Positions 1 through 5,508 of a stretch of DNA of 5,508 nt are shown here, piece after piece. Source of the stretch: Acetobacteraceae bacterium. Its GTDB lineage: Bacteria; Pseudomonadota; Alphaproteobacteria; Acetobacterales; Acetobacteraceae. Position numbers and translations under genes: made by a program. The stretch's first letter is position 1; each line of letters starts with the position of its first letter. The stretch spans positions 1 through 5,508 of the forward strand of contig CANJSR010000340.1 in assembly GCA_947476855.1 (NCBI GenBank), written 5' to 3'. Below the pieces are notes generated by a model. That model ran no database searches, had not been told where the DNA came from, and worked only from the letters and a program-made list of their open reading frames with translations.

Positions 1-2597
1 CGCTTCTCACGCGCTGGAACCCGCTGGACATCCGCCGGCCTCTGCCGCGGCCGGACAGCGGGAAGAAGGTGCTGATCGTCGGCCTAGGCCCGGCGGGGTT
101 CACGCTGGCGCATCATCTGATGAACGACGGGCATACGGTCGTCGCGATCGATGGGTTGAAAATCGAGCCGCTGACAATGACTCCCCCCCTCCATCAAGGG
201 GAAGGGGGGAAACCGTCGCTTTTCAACCCCACCACTCCCGTCCGCGAAACCGAATCCCTGTTTGAAAACCTCGACGACCGCGTCATGGCGGGCTTCGGCG
301 GCGTGGCCGAGTACGGCATCACCGTCCGCTGGAACAAGAACTACCTCAAGCTCGTGCGGCTGCTGCTTGAACGCCGCCCGGAGTTCGCCCATTTCGGCGG
401 TGTCCGCTTCGGCGGCGGCGCGACCATGGGTATCGACGATGCCTGGGCGATGGGCTTCGACCACATCGCGCTCTGCATGGGTGCGGGCAAGCCGACCGTG
501 CTCGACATCCCGAACGGGCTGGCGCGCGGCGTGCGGCAGGCCTCCGACTTCCTGATGGCGCTGCAACTGACGGGGGCGGCCAAGCAGTCCTCGATCGCCA
601 ACCTGCAACTGCGCCTGCCGGTCGTCGTCATCGGCGGCGGGCTGACGGCGATCGACACGGCGACCGAAAGCCTCGCCTACTACGTCCGCCAGGTGGAGAA
701 ATTCGCCGCCCGCTACCGGATCCTGGTCGCCGAACGCGGGGAGGCCGCGGTCCGCGCCCGCTGGTCGGCCGAGGAAACCGAAATAGCCGACGAATTCCTG
801 GCCCATGCCGCCGCCATCGCCGCCGAACGCGCCGACGCGGCGCGGGAGAACCGCACACCCGCCCTCGCGCGGTTGTTGGACAGCTGGGGCGGCGCCACGC
901 TCGCCTATCGCCGCCGACTGGTGGATGCCCCGTCCTACACGCTGAACCACGAGGAAGTGGCCAAGGCGCTGGAAGAAGGCGTCCGCTTCGCCGAGGGCCT
1001 GACGCCCAAAGCCGTCCAGGTCGACGCCCACGGCCACGCCGCCGCCCTGACCGTCACCCGCGCCGACGGGACCGAAGCCACCTTGCCCGCCCGCGCCATC
1101 ATCGTCGCCGCCGGCACCCAGCCCAACACCGTGCTGGCGCGGGAGGACGGGCGGATCGAGCTCGATGGCCGCTACTTCCAGGCGGTGGACGAGACCGGCG
1201 CCAAGGTGACCCCGACCCGCGCTCTGGCCAAGCCCGAGCAGGCCCATGTGCTGATGCACCGGGCCGAGAACGGCCGTTTCCTCAGCTTCTTCGGCGACCT
1301 GCACCCGAGCTTCTTTGGCAATGTCGTCAAGGCGATGGGCGGGGCGAAGCGGGGCTATCCGGTTGTCTCCCGCGCTCTGGCCGCTCTGCCGGGGTCGGAG
1401 GCGACCGGCCCGGACGTCATCGCCCGCATGCGAGACAGCCTGACCGCGACGGTCTACGCCGTGAACCGCCTGACGCCGACGATCGTGGAGGTCGTCGTCC
1501 GCGCGCCCGCCGCCGCGCGGGCGTTCAAGCCTGGGCAGTTCTATCGATTGCAGAATTATGAGGTTCTGGCGCCTCGGGTTGGCGGGGCCGCCCCTCTCCC
1601 CGTCATGGCCGGGCTTGACCCGGCCACCCACGCACCGGCGGTGGTGCAACGGGGAGGCACCGGCGGGGGGCAGGTGGCCGGGTCAAGCCCGGCCATGACG
1701 GAGAGGGGCGGGGCCTCGACGGACAGCGGGCCCACCATGACGGATGGAGCAGGGACCAACACCCCCCCCACCATCCTCGCCATGGAAGGCCTCGCCATGA
1801 CCGGGGCCTGGACCGACCCCGAGCAGGGCCTCGTCAGCGTCATCGCCCTGGAAATGGGCGGCAGTTCCGACCTCTGCGCCATCCTCCAGCCCGGGGAGCG
1901 CGTTGTCCTCATGGGCCCCACCGGCGCGGCCACCGACATCCACCCCAACACCACCGTCGCCCTCGTCGGAGGCGGCCTCGGCAACGCCGTCCTGTTCTCC
2001 ATCGGCGCCGCCCATCGCGCCGCGGGGTCGAAAGTCATTTACTTCGCCGGCTACAAGGCCCTCCGCGACCGCTACAAGGTCCCGGAAATCGAACGCGCCG
2101 CCGACGTCATCATCTGGTGCTGCGACGAAGCCCCCGGCTTCCCCCCCAACCCCGACCGTCCGCAGGACCGCAGCTTCGTCGGCAACATCGTCCAGGCGAT
2201 GGCCGCCTACGCCTCCGGCGCCCTGGGCGAGCAGTCGGTGCCCTTGAACCAGGCCGAACACATCATCGCCATCGGCTCCGACCGGATGATGCAGGCCGTT
2301 GGGGCCGCCCGGCATGGCGTGCTGCGCCCGTTCCTCCGCCCCGACCATTCCGCCATCGGCTCCATCAACTCTCCCATGCAGTGCATGATGAAGGAGGTCT
2401 GCGCCCAGTGCCTCCAGGCCCATGTCGATCCGGTGACGGGGGAGCGTTCGGTCGTGTTCTCCTGCTTCAACCAGGACCAGGCGCTCGACCACGTCGACTT
2501 CCCGGCGCTGAACGAACGCCTGCGCCAGAACGGCGTGCAGGAGAAGCTGACCGCGCAATGGATCGATCGCTCCTTGCGTCAACTGGCCTTACGATGA
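1..2597 (+). CDS. Fused GltD-like / PyrK-like flavin and iron-sulfur oxidoreductase, 5' end missing
   Basis: This is a large soluble oxidoreductase moving electrons between NAD(P)H, two flavins and iron-sulfur centres; the substrate is unknown. The frame is open from position 3 with no start, so the GTG at 69 is internal (AAG-AAG-GTG reads KKV just before the dinucleotide fold) and 864 codons are visible. Numbering from that GTG, residues 2-14 form the FAD fold (GLGPAG), 185-196 a NAD(P) fold (VVVIGGGLTAID), and about 290-320 the GltD-like stretch YRRRLVDAPS...EEGV, after a roughly 90-residue helical, charged insertion. Residues 487-498 (KPGQFYRLQNYE) begin an FNR/PyrK-like flavin domain, continuing with GPTG and LVGGGLGNAVLF. 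Cysteines 772, 778, 781 and 799 (Cx5Cx2Cx17C) probably hold a [2Fe-2S] cluster. From family memory, the missing N-terminus should carry a GltD-type 4Fe-4S domain. Residues about 507-569 are repeat-derived, and another repeat is read near residues 35-53. The module pair recalls Nfn transhydrogenase, but that is inference. Confidence 0.88.
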   Translation, partial: LLTRWNPLDIRRPLPRPDSGKKVLIVGLGPAGFTLAHHLMNDGHTVVAIDGLKIEPLTMTPPLHQGEGGKPSLFNPTTPVRETESLFENLDDRVMAGFGGVAEYGITVRWNKNYLKLVRLLLERRPEFAHFGGVRFGGGATMGIDDAWAMGFDHIALCMGAGKPTVLDIPNGLARGVRQASDFLMALQLTGAAKQSSIANLQLRLPVVVIGGGLTAIDTATESLAYYVRQVEKFAARYRILVAERGEAAVRARWSAEETEIADEFLAHAAAIAAERADAARENRTPALARLLDSWGGATLAYRRRLVDAPSYTLNHEEVAKALEEGVRFAEGLTPKAVQVDAHGHAAALTVTRADGTEATLPARAIIVAAGTQPNTVLAREDGRIELDGRYFQAVDETGAKVTPTRALAKPEQAHVLMHRAENGRFLSFFGDLHPSFFGNVVKAMGGAKRGYPVVSRALAALPGSEATGPDVIARMRDSLTATVYAVNRLTPTIVEVVVRAPAAARAFKPGQFYRLQNYEVLAPRVGGAAPLPVMAGLDPATHAPAVVQRGGTGGGQVAGSSPAMTERGGASTDSGPTMTDGAGTNTPPTILAMEGLAMTGAWTDPEQGLVSVIALEMGGSSDLCAILQPGERVVLMGPTGAATDIHPNTTVALVGGGLGNAVLFSIGAAHRAAGSKVIYFAGYKALRDRYKVPEIERAADVIIWCCDEAPGFPPNPDRPQDRSFVGNIVQAMAAYASGALGEQSVPLNQAEHIIAIGSDRMMQAVGAARHGVLRPFLRPDHSAIGSINSPMQCMMKEVCAQCLQAHVDPVTGERSVVFSCFNQDQALDHVDFPALNERLRQNGVQEKLTAQWIDRSLRQLALR
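153..229. repeat. G/C-run palindrome read through in the oxidoreductase gene
   Basis: TCCCCCC at 182-188 pairs with GGGGGGA at 204-210, with a few further pairs inside (T190-A202, C191-G201, C192-G200) around a CATCAAG-type loop. An outer perfect 10-bp inverted repeat, GGGTTGAAAA (153-162) and TTTTCAACCC (220-229), brackets it. The segment is translated as TPPLHQGEGGK, which does not look like the surrounding conserved enzyme. Palindromes built on CCCTCC-ATCAAGGGG are common dispersed repeats in alphaproteobacteria. The left outer arm encodes GLK, which I believe is native to the enzyme family, so the true element may be only about 175-230 and the outer arms may match by chance. Confidence 0.55.
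1588..1711. repeat. Composite palindromic element inserted in frame in the oxidoreductase gene
   Basis: Positions 1601-1627 and 1674-1700 are perfect 27-bp inverted copies of each other. Pairing continues outward for about 11 bp (1588-1598 with 1701-1711) after a 2-nt bulge at 1599-1600. Each arm is itself a palindrome (GGCCGGG-CTTGA-CCCGGCC type). The 46-bp spacer 1628-1673 holds a direct repeat GCACCGGCGG (1632-1641 and 1657-1666) and a small hairpin GCACC/GGTGC. Read in the gene's frame, the left arm gives VMAGLDPATH and the right arm VAGSSPAMT, the two usual read-through peptides of this alphaproteobacterial repeat. Native FNR-domain sequence stops near VLAPRVGG and resumes at LAMEGLAMTGAW (1776), so the whole foreign stretch is about 189 nt, a multiple of three. 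Confidence 0.85.
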
Positions 2598-2623
2598 GTC
2601 CAATGGCCGCCAGCCGGCGATGA
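2594..2623 (+). promoter_or_regulatory. Possible 9-codon coupling mini-ORF between oxidoreductase and TauE genes
   Basis: The oxidoreductase stop overlaps an ATG (ATGA at 2594-2597). That ATG opens a 9-codon frame (MSPMAASRR) whose TGA at 2621-2623 overlaps the ATG of the permease gene at 2620 in a second ATGA. The arrangement could carry terminating ribosomes on to the permease start, which has no clear Shine-Dalgarno sequence of its own. It is seen directly in the sequence, but a functional role is inference and chance is quite possible in such short spacing. Confidence 0.25.
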
Positions 2624-3372
2624 TCGATCCCGCCTGGCTGGCCCTGATCGACCAGCGCTTCGCCTGGGCCGCGGCCGCCGCCGCCCTCGCGGGGCTGGTG
2701 CGCGGCTTCTCCGGCTTTGGCGCCGCGCTGACCTTCATCCCGCTGGCGAGCCTCGCCTACGAACCCCGGGCCGCCATCATCGCGTTGTGGGTCGTCGATG
2801 CGATCGGCACCACGCCCTTCATCGCAGCCCATCTGCGCCGCGCTGCCTGGCGGGAGGTCAGTGCCCTTCTGGCCGGCAGCCTGGTGGCGATGCCCGCCGG
2901 CGTCTGGCTGCTCGCCAACACGGCGCCCGAACCCCTGCGCTGGGCCGTCAGCCTGTTCGTACTTGCCTCAACCGTCGCGCTGGCCAGCGGCTGGCGGTAT
3001 CAGAGTCGGCCGACCATCACCGTCTCCGTGGCGGTTGGCGGCGTCGCCGGCTTTTCCAACGGCGCGGTCGGGATCGGCGGGCCGCCCTTGGTGCTGTTCT
3101 GGCTGGGCGGGCAATCGAGCACCACCCAGGCCCGCTCCAACATCTTCGCCTATTTCGCGCTGTCGACGCTGATTGGATTCGGGCTCTACCTCTGGCAGGG
3201 CATCTTCACCATGCCAATCCTGGTCTTCGGCATCCTTCTCACCCCCTTCTACATGGTCCCCGTCAAGCTCGGCGATCGCCTGTTCCGCCGCGGGTCGGAG
3301 ACATTGTTCCGCCGCGTGGCCTTCCTGTTGTGCGGCGCGGCGGGGATCGTCGGCCTGCCGATATGGAACTGA
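2620..3372 (+). CDS. TauE/SafE family permease (putative sulfite/organosulfonate or other anion exporter)
   Basis: This is a 250-residue inner-membrane protein of the TauE/SafE (DUF81) family, whose characterised members move sulfite, sulfoacetate or related small anions. The substrate here cannot be read from the sequence. It shows the two-repeat layout of the family: GLVRGFSGFGAALTFIPL at residues 25-42 and GFSNGAVGIGGPPLVLFWL at 144-162, each followed by hydrophobic helices. Hydrophobic segments fall near residues 15-33, 50-70, 80-100, 106-124, 133-153, 170-190, 198-220 and 232-248, giving about eight membrane spans at normal family length. The ATG at 2620 is chosen because it is the first in frame after the upstream stop and leads straight into the first helix; no strong ribosome binding site precedes it. 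It starts 22 bp after the oxidoreductase stop, which suggests co-transcription and perhaps translational coupling. Confidence 0.9.
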   Translation: MIDPAWLALIDQRFAWAAAAAALAGLVRGFSGFGAALTFIPLASLAYEPRAAIIALWVVDAIGTTPFIAAHLRRAAWREVSALLAGSLVAMPAGVWLLANTAPEPLRWAVSLFVLASTVALASGWRYQSRPTITVSVAVGGVAGFSNGAVGIGGPPLVLFWLGGQSSTTQARSNIFAYFALSTLIGFGLYLWQGIFTMPILVFGILLTPFYMVPVKLGDRLFRRGSETLFRRVAFLLCGAAGIVGLPIWN

Positions 3373-3418
3373 CGCCGGCGGGACCATATGAACCCGGCAT
3401 CGTTTCGGGAACTCCATC

Positions 3419-4201
3419 ATGGCCTTCTGGCGCAAGCCGACGATCAACGTCATTGAACTGCACGGCATCATCGCGGCCCGGGACGGCGCGCTGAACGCGA
3501 CCTCGGCCGCGCCGCTGATCAAGCAGGCCTTCGCCGCCGCCGGCCGCCATCCGGTGATCCTGGATATCGAAAGCCCCGGCGGATCGCCGGTCCAATCCGA
3601 CCTGATCGCGCGGATGATCCGGCGGGAGGCCGATCGCAAGCAGGTCCGCGTGCATGCGGTGATCCGGGAGGTGGGGGCCTCGGGCGGCTATTGGCTCGCC
3701 TGCGCCGGGGACGAGATCCATGCCAACCCCATGAGCATCGTCGGCTCGATCGGCGTGCGCGGCGGCGGGTTCGGCGCGCCGGCCTTGCTGGCGAAGCTCG
3801 GGATCGAGCAGCGGCTCTACACGGCCGGAGAGAACAAGGCCCGCTTCGACCCGTTCAGCCCGGAACGACCGGAAGACGTTGTTTTCGCGAAAGACCTGAT
3901 GGACAGCCTGCATACGCGCTTCAAGGACTGGGTCCGGACGCGGCGCGGCGTCAGGCTGAAGGGACGGGATGAGCAGGTCTTCGACGGCGGCTTCATGCTG
4001 GGCCAGAAGGCCTTGGAACTGGGGCTGATTGACGGGCTGCACGATGTCGGAAGCCTCGCGCGGCAACTCGCCGGGCCAGGCATCCGCCTGCGCCGGTATG
4101 CGAGGAAGAAGCGCGGCCTGCTGTCCCGCCTGCCGCGCGCCGGGGCCGAGGCGCTGCTGGACGTGATCGAGGAACGGACCTGGAGCACGCTGTTCCGGTA
4201 G
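3419..4201 (+). CDS. S49 family serine peptidase (SppA/SohB-like), without membrane anchor
   Basis: This is a 260-residue member of the ClpP-fold S49 peptidases, which degrade cleaved signal peptides and other membrane-associated peptides using a Ser/Lys dyad. Visible landmarks are the N-terminal strand INVIELHGII (9-18), DIESPGGSPVQS (49-60), the nucleophile motif GASGGYW with Ser88, the region SIVGSIGVRGGGFG (106-119), and TAGENKARFDPFSP with the probable general base Lys140. The Ser-Lys spacing of 52 matches that of Bacillus subtilis SppA (Ser147/Lys199). There is no signal peptide or hydrophobic N-terminal helix, unlike classical SppA and SohB, so the protein is probably cytoplasmic or peripheral. 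The C-terminus is basic (RRYARKKRG, about 222-230). The ATG at 3419 lies 46 bp after the permease stop with a weak GGGA eight bases upstream. Short unanchored S49 proteins of this type are common in alphaproteobacteria; the physiological substrate is unknown. Confidence 0.9.
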   Translation: MAFWRKPTINVIELHGIIAARDGALNATSAAPLIKQAFAAAGRHPVILDIESPGGSPVQSDLIARMIRREADRKQVRVHAVIREVGASGGYWLACAGDEIHANPMSIVGSIGVRGGGFGAPALLAKLGIEQRLYTAGENKARFDPFSPERPEDVVFAKDLMDSLHTRFKDWVRTRRGVRLKGRDEQVFDGGFMLGQKALELGLIDGLHDVGSLARQLAGPGIRLRRYARKKRGLLSRLPRAGAEALLDVIEERTWSTLFR

Positions 4202-4216
4202 GGCGGGACAGGTAAT

Positions 4217-4328
4217 CGTCCTGGCCGGGCTCGACCCGGCCATCGTCCAGAACGCCCGCAGTGGGTGTTTTGCTGACATTCAACACCCAGAATCCCTGGC
4301 GATGGGCGGCTCGAGCCCGCCCAGGACG
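4217..4328. repeat. Second composite palindromic element, intergenic, upstream of the SDR gene
   Basis: Positions 4217-4250 and 4296-4328 are inverted copies of one another, with three mismatches and a 1-nt bulge at 4246. The left arm contains the palindrome GGCCGGG-CTCGA-CCCGGCC (4223-4241). The right arm contains TGGGCGG/CCGCCCA (4303-4309 and 4317-4323). The 45-bp spacer holds its own 8-bp hairpin (TGGGTGTT 4262-4269, AACACCCA 4282-4289). The sequence family and the two-arm layout match the element at 1588-1711. It occupies most of the 217-bp gap 4202-4418; besides it and the ribosome binding site I see no convincing promoter or gene there. Transcribed, it could form one long hairpin that might limit read-through, but no T-run follows. 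Confidence 0.75.
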
Positions 4329-4405
4329 GAACGGGGACAGATGCCGCCGCCTGGCGCCAATTTGCCCCCGATCCCCGCCCGTGCTGAAATCCCGCCGTCC
4401 AAAAC

Positions 4406-4412
4406 GGAAGGA
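4406..4412 (+). promoter_or_regulatory. Ribosome binding site that fixes the SDR start
   Basis: GGAAGGA, a good Shine-Dalgarno match, sits six bases before the ATG at 4419. It decides the start over the in-frame ATG at 4302, which lies inside the repeat element, has no such site, and would add 39 low-complexity Pro-rich residues. Confidence 0.75.
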
Positions 4413-4418
4413 AACGCC

Positions 4419-5345
4419 ATGAATCTCCAGGGAAGAGCCGGCATCGTGACCGGCGCCGGCCGCGGAATCGGCCGTGAGGTCGCGCTGCTGCTCGCCAAGG
4501 AAGGGGCCAGCGTCGTCGTCAACGATCCCGGCTTCGGCCGCGGCGGCGAAGAGACCGAGGAGAAGCCCGCCGACGCCGTGGTCGCCGAGATCGAGGCGTT
4601 CCAGGGCCGAGCGAGTGCCAACTATTCCTCAGTGTCCGACTACGCCAGCGCCGGCCGGATGGTTGCGCAATGCGTTGATACCTATGGAAAGATCGACTTC
4701 GTGGTGAATGTCGCGGGCATGCTGCGGGAGCGCATGATCTGGAACATGACCGAGGATGACTTCGACCAGGTGGTCAGCGTTCACCTCAAGGGCCATTGGA
4801 ACATGTGCCACCACGCCATCAAGGTGATGCGCGGGGCGAAGTACGGGCGGATCGTCAATTTCTCCTCGGACGCCTTCAAGGGCTCGGTTGGCCAGTGCAA
4901 CTATGCCGCGGCCAAGGCGGGGATCATCGGGCTGACGCGGTCGATCGCGCGGGAGGCCGGGCGGTATGGCATCACCGCGAACGCGATGTGCCCGATGGCC
5001 GCGACGCGCATGACCGTGAACGACGCGGTGATCGCCGGGTGGAAGCGCCGCGTGGAGCGTGGCCTGCTGACCCAGGCGCAGTATGAGTCTCGGATGGCGA
5101 TGCCCGGGCCGGAGTTCGTGGCGCCGATGGTCGCTTACCTGTGCACCGAGGAATCCCGTGACGTGAACGGCCAGCTCTTCCACGCGGAGCGGTCGATGAT
5201 CCACACCTACGTCTACGGCGACGAGGCGAAGGCGATCTACAAGTTCACCGACGGCGGCCTGTTCTCGGTGAACGAACTGATCGAGACGGTCCCGGCGTCC
5301 CTGATGTCGGGGATCCCGAACGTGGCGCCAGCCGAGGAAGGCTGA
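4419..5345 (+). CDS. SDR family oxidoreductase, MFE-2 (3-hydroxyacyl-CoA dehydrogenase) like
   Basis: This is a 308-residue short-chain dehydrogenase/reductase, presumably cytoplasmic, that oxidises or reduces a hydroxyl/keto group with NAD(H) or NADP(H). The nucleotide-binding glycine motif TGAGRGIG is at residues 11-18, followed by VVVNDPG (32-38), whose acidic Asp36 favours NAD. The catalytic residues are Ser149, Tyr162 and Lys166 (YAAAK), and NVAG (97-100) replaces the usual NNAG. The segments NDPG, SANYSSV, KIDFVVNVAGMLRERM and VSVHLKG resemble the hydroxyacyl-CoA dehydrogenase domain of multifunctional enzyme 2, including His122 where classical SDRs have the helix-4 Asn. It is longer than a typical 250-residue SDR by a C-terminal tail of roughly 60 residues (EERSMIHTY-like region onward, rich in aromatic and acidic residues) that may form a substrate lid. 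A role in beta-oxidation or a related acyl/steroid pathway is plausible but unproven. It appears to be a separate unit from the upstream genes. Confidence 0.9.
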   Translation: MNLQGRAGIVTGAGRGIGREVALLLAKEGASVVVNDPGFGRGGEETEEKPADAVVAEIEAFQGRASANYSSVSDYASAGRMVAQCVDTYGKIDFVVNVAGMLRERMIWNMTEDDFDQVVSVHLKGHWNMCHHAIKVMRGAKYGRIVNFSSDAFKGSVGQCNYAAAKAGIIGLTRSIAREAGRYGITANAMCPMAATRMTVNDAVIAGWKRRVERGLLTQAQYESRMAMPGPEFVAPMVAYLCTEESRDVNGQLFHAERSMIHTYVYGDEAKAIYKFTDGGLFSVNELIETVPASLMSGIPNVAPAEEG

Positions 5346-5352
5346 GGGCAGG

Positions 5353-5374
5353 GGGCGGGGTTCCGACCCCGCCC
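5353..5374 (+). terminator. GC hairpin after the SDR gene, possible terminator
   Basis: GGGCGGGG (5353-5360) and CCCCGCCC (5367-5374) form a perfect 8-bp stem with a 6-nt loop, starting eight bases after the SDR stop. The position suits an intrinsic terminator, but no T-run follows. It may instead be a diverged copy of the palindromic repeats seen elsewhere in the window. Confidence 0.45.
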
Positions 5375-5394
5375 ACCGGTCATCTCCCCCACCC

Positions 5395-5410
5395 GTCATC
5401 CCCGGGCTTG
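5395..5410. repeat. Half of an interrupted palindromic repeat
   Basis: GTCATCCCCGGGCTTG is the left half and loop start of a common alphaproteobacterial palindrome, whose other half should read roughly (GA)CCCGGGGATGAC. The matching half does not follow; the sequence changes at 5411 to the probable insertion-sequence end. This suggests the palindrome was split near its centre of symmetry. Confidence 0.55.
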
Positions 5411-5508
5411 TCTGTTCAGACCGGAGACGTCCCTGACAGGTGTTCGGAGACCCTCCTGACACATGCACCGTGCGCGTGCGGGTCGCGGAGGTCAATTTCC
5501 GCGATCCG
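5409..5508. mobile_element. Probable insertion sequence end (IS481-family-like), continues past the window
   Basis: The sequence begins TGTCTGTTCAGACCGG (5409) or TGTTCAGACC (5413), a TGT-type terminus. It then carries two imperfect tandem units, CGGAGACGTCCCTGACAG (5422-5439) and CGGAGACCCTCCTGACAC (5445-5462), 23 bp apart and identical at 14 of 18 positions. Repeated GGAGAC...CTGACA units are what I recall from the ends of IS481-family elements, where they would bind transposase. A plus-strand frame opens at GTG 5470 (VRVRVAEVNFRDP) and stays open to the edge; an ATG lies at 5463 in another frame. Either could be the start of a transposase, but too little is present to tell. The family name rests on memory of end sequences, not on a comparison. 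Confidence 0.55.

Noticed and set aside
69..71. GTG at 69 as the true start of the oxidoreductase
   Set aside because: The frame is open to the window edge and reads a plausible conserved linker (LLTRWNPLDIRRPLPRP) before it; starting here would place the first residue inside the FAD-binding strand.
84..1649. 521-codon open frame on the minus strand opposite the oxidoreductase
   Set aside because: Its translation is Arg/Gly/Asp/His-rich without any recognisable fold and mirrors the G/C-rich third positions of the plus-strand gene. The plus-strand reading carries clear FAD and NAD(P) motifs.
1683..2582. Minus-strand open frame of 299 codons
   Set aside because: It is an antisense shadow of the FNR and iron-sulfur domains, with low-complexity Gly/Asp/Val composition.
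4223..4241. GC hairpin after the peptidase gene as an intrinsic terminator
   Set aside because: It has no T-run and is better explained as one arm of the composite repeat.
3263..4279. Minus-strand open frame of 338 codons opposite the S49 peptidase
   Set aside because: The plus strand encodes the complete Ser/Lys peptidase. The antisense product is composition-biased and begins inside the intergenic repeat.
4270..4300. TTGCTG as a -35 box for the SDR gene
   Set aside because: No -10-like hexamer occurs at suitable spacing; the bases are part of the spacer hairpin.
4302..4418. Longer SDR start at ATG 4302 adding 39 residues
   Set aside because: The extension lies in the palindromic repeat, is Pro-rich, lacks a ribosome binding site and precedes the normal SDR N-terminus. 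ATG 4419 has a good site six bases upstream.
4629..5495. Minus-strand open frame of 288 codons opposite the SDR gene
   Set aside because: It is a shadow of the SDR gene, and its start lies in the probable insertion-sequence end.

Overview
The window is high-GC bacterial DNA, almost certainly from an alphaproteobacterium and most likely the Rhodospirillales or a neighbouring order. This rests on the strong G/C bias at third codon positions, the protein families present, and several copies of the short palindromic repeat whose read-through peptides are VMAGLDPATH and AGSSPAMT. That repeat is widespread in alphaproteobacterial genomes. The species cannot be named from the sequence.

Four plus-strand genes fill most of the window. 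Positions 1-2597 hold the 3' part of a large flavin/iron-sulfur oxidoreductase. It joins a GltD-like FAD/NAD(P) module to a PyrK-like FNR module with a C-terminal cysteine cluster, and its beginning lies upstream of the window. A TauE/SafE-type permease (2620-3372) follows closely, then a small S49 (SppA-like) peptidase with no membrane anchor (3419-4201). The spacings of 22 and 46 bp suggest one transcription unit. A 217-bp gap with repeats separates these from an SDR dehydrogenase (4419-5345) that resembles the hydroxyacyl-CoA dehydrogenase domain of multifunctional enzyme 2. I see no single pathway joining the four genes. The first three could be co-transcribed, and the SDR has its own good ribosome binding site.

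The most notable content is the repeats. A composite inverted-repeat element (two copies of one palindrome, head to head, about 46 bp apart) lies in frame inside the oxidoreductase gene and adds about 63 codons. A second element of the same design, with 45 bp between its arms, lies upstream of the SDR. A different G/C-run palindrome is also read through in the oxidoreductase gene. After the SDR come an 8-bp hairpin and half of a further palindrome (GTCATCCCCGGGCTTG), which is cut off by what looks like the end of an insertion sequence, probably of the IS481 family, running off the right edge.

I found no RNA genes, CRISPR array or defence system. The unusual biology here is the in-frame colonisation of a conserved enzyme gene by palindromic elements and the probable IS insertion at the centre of another one.
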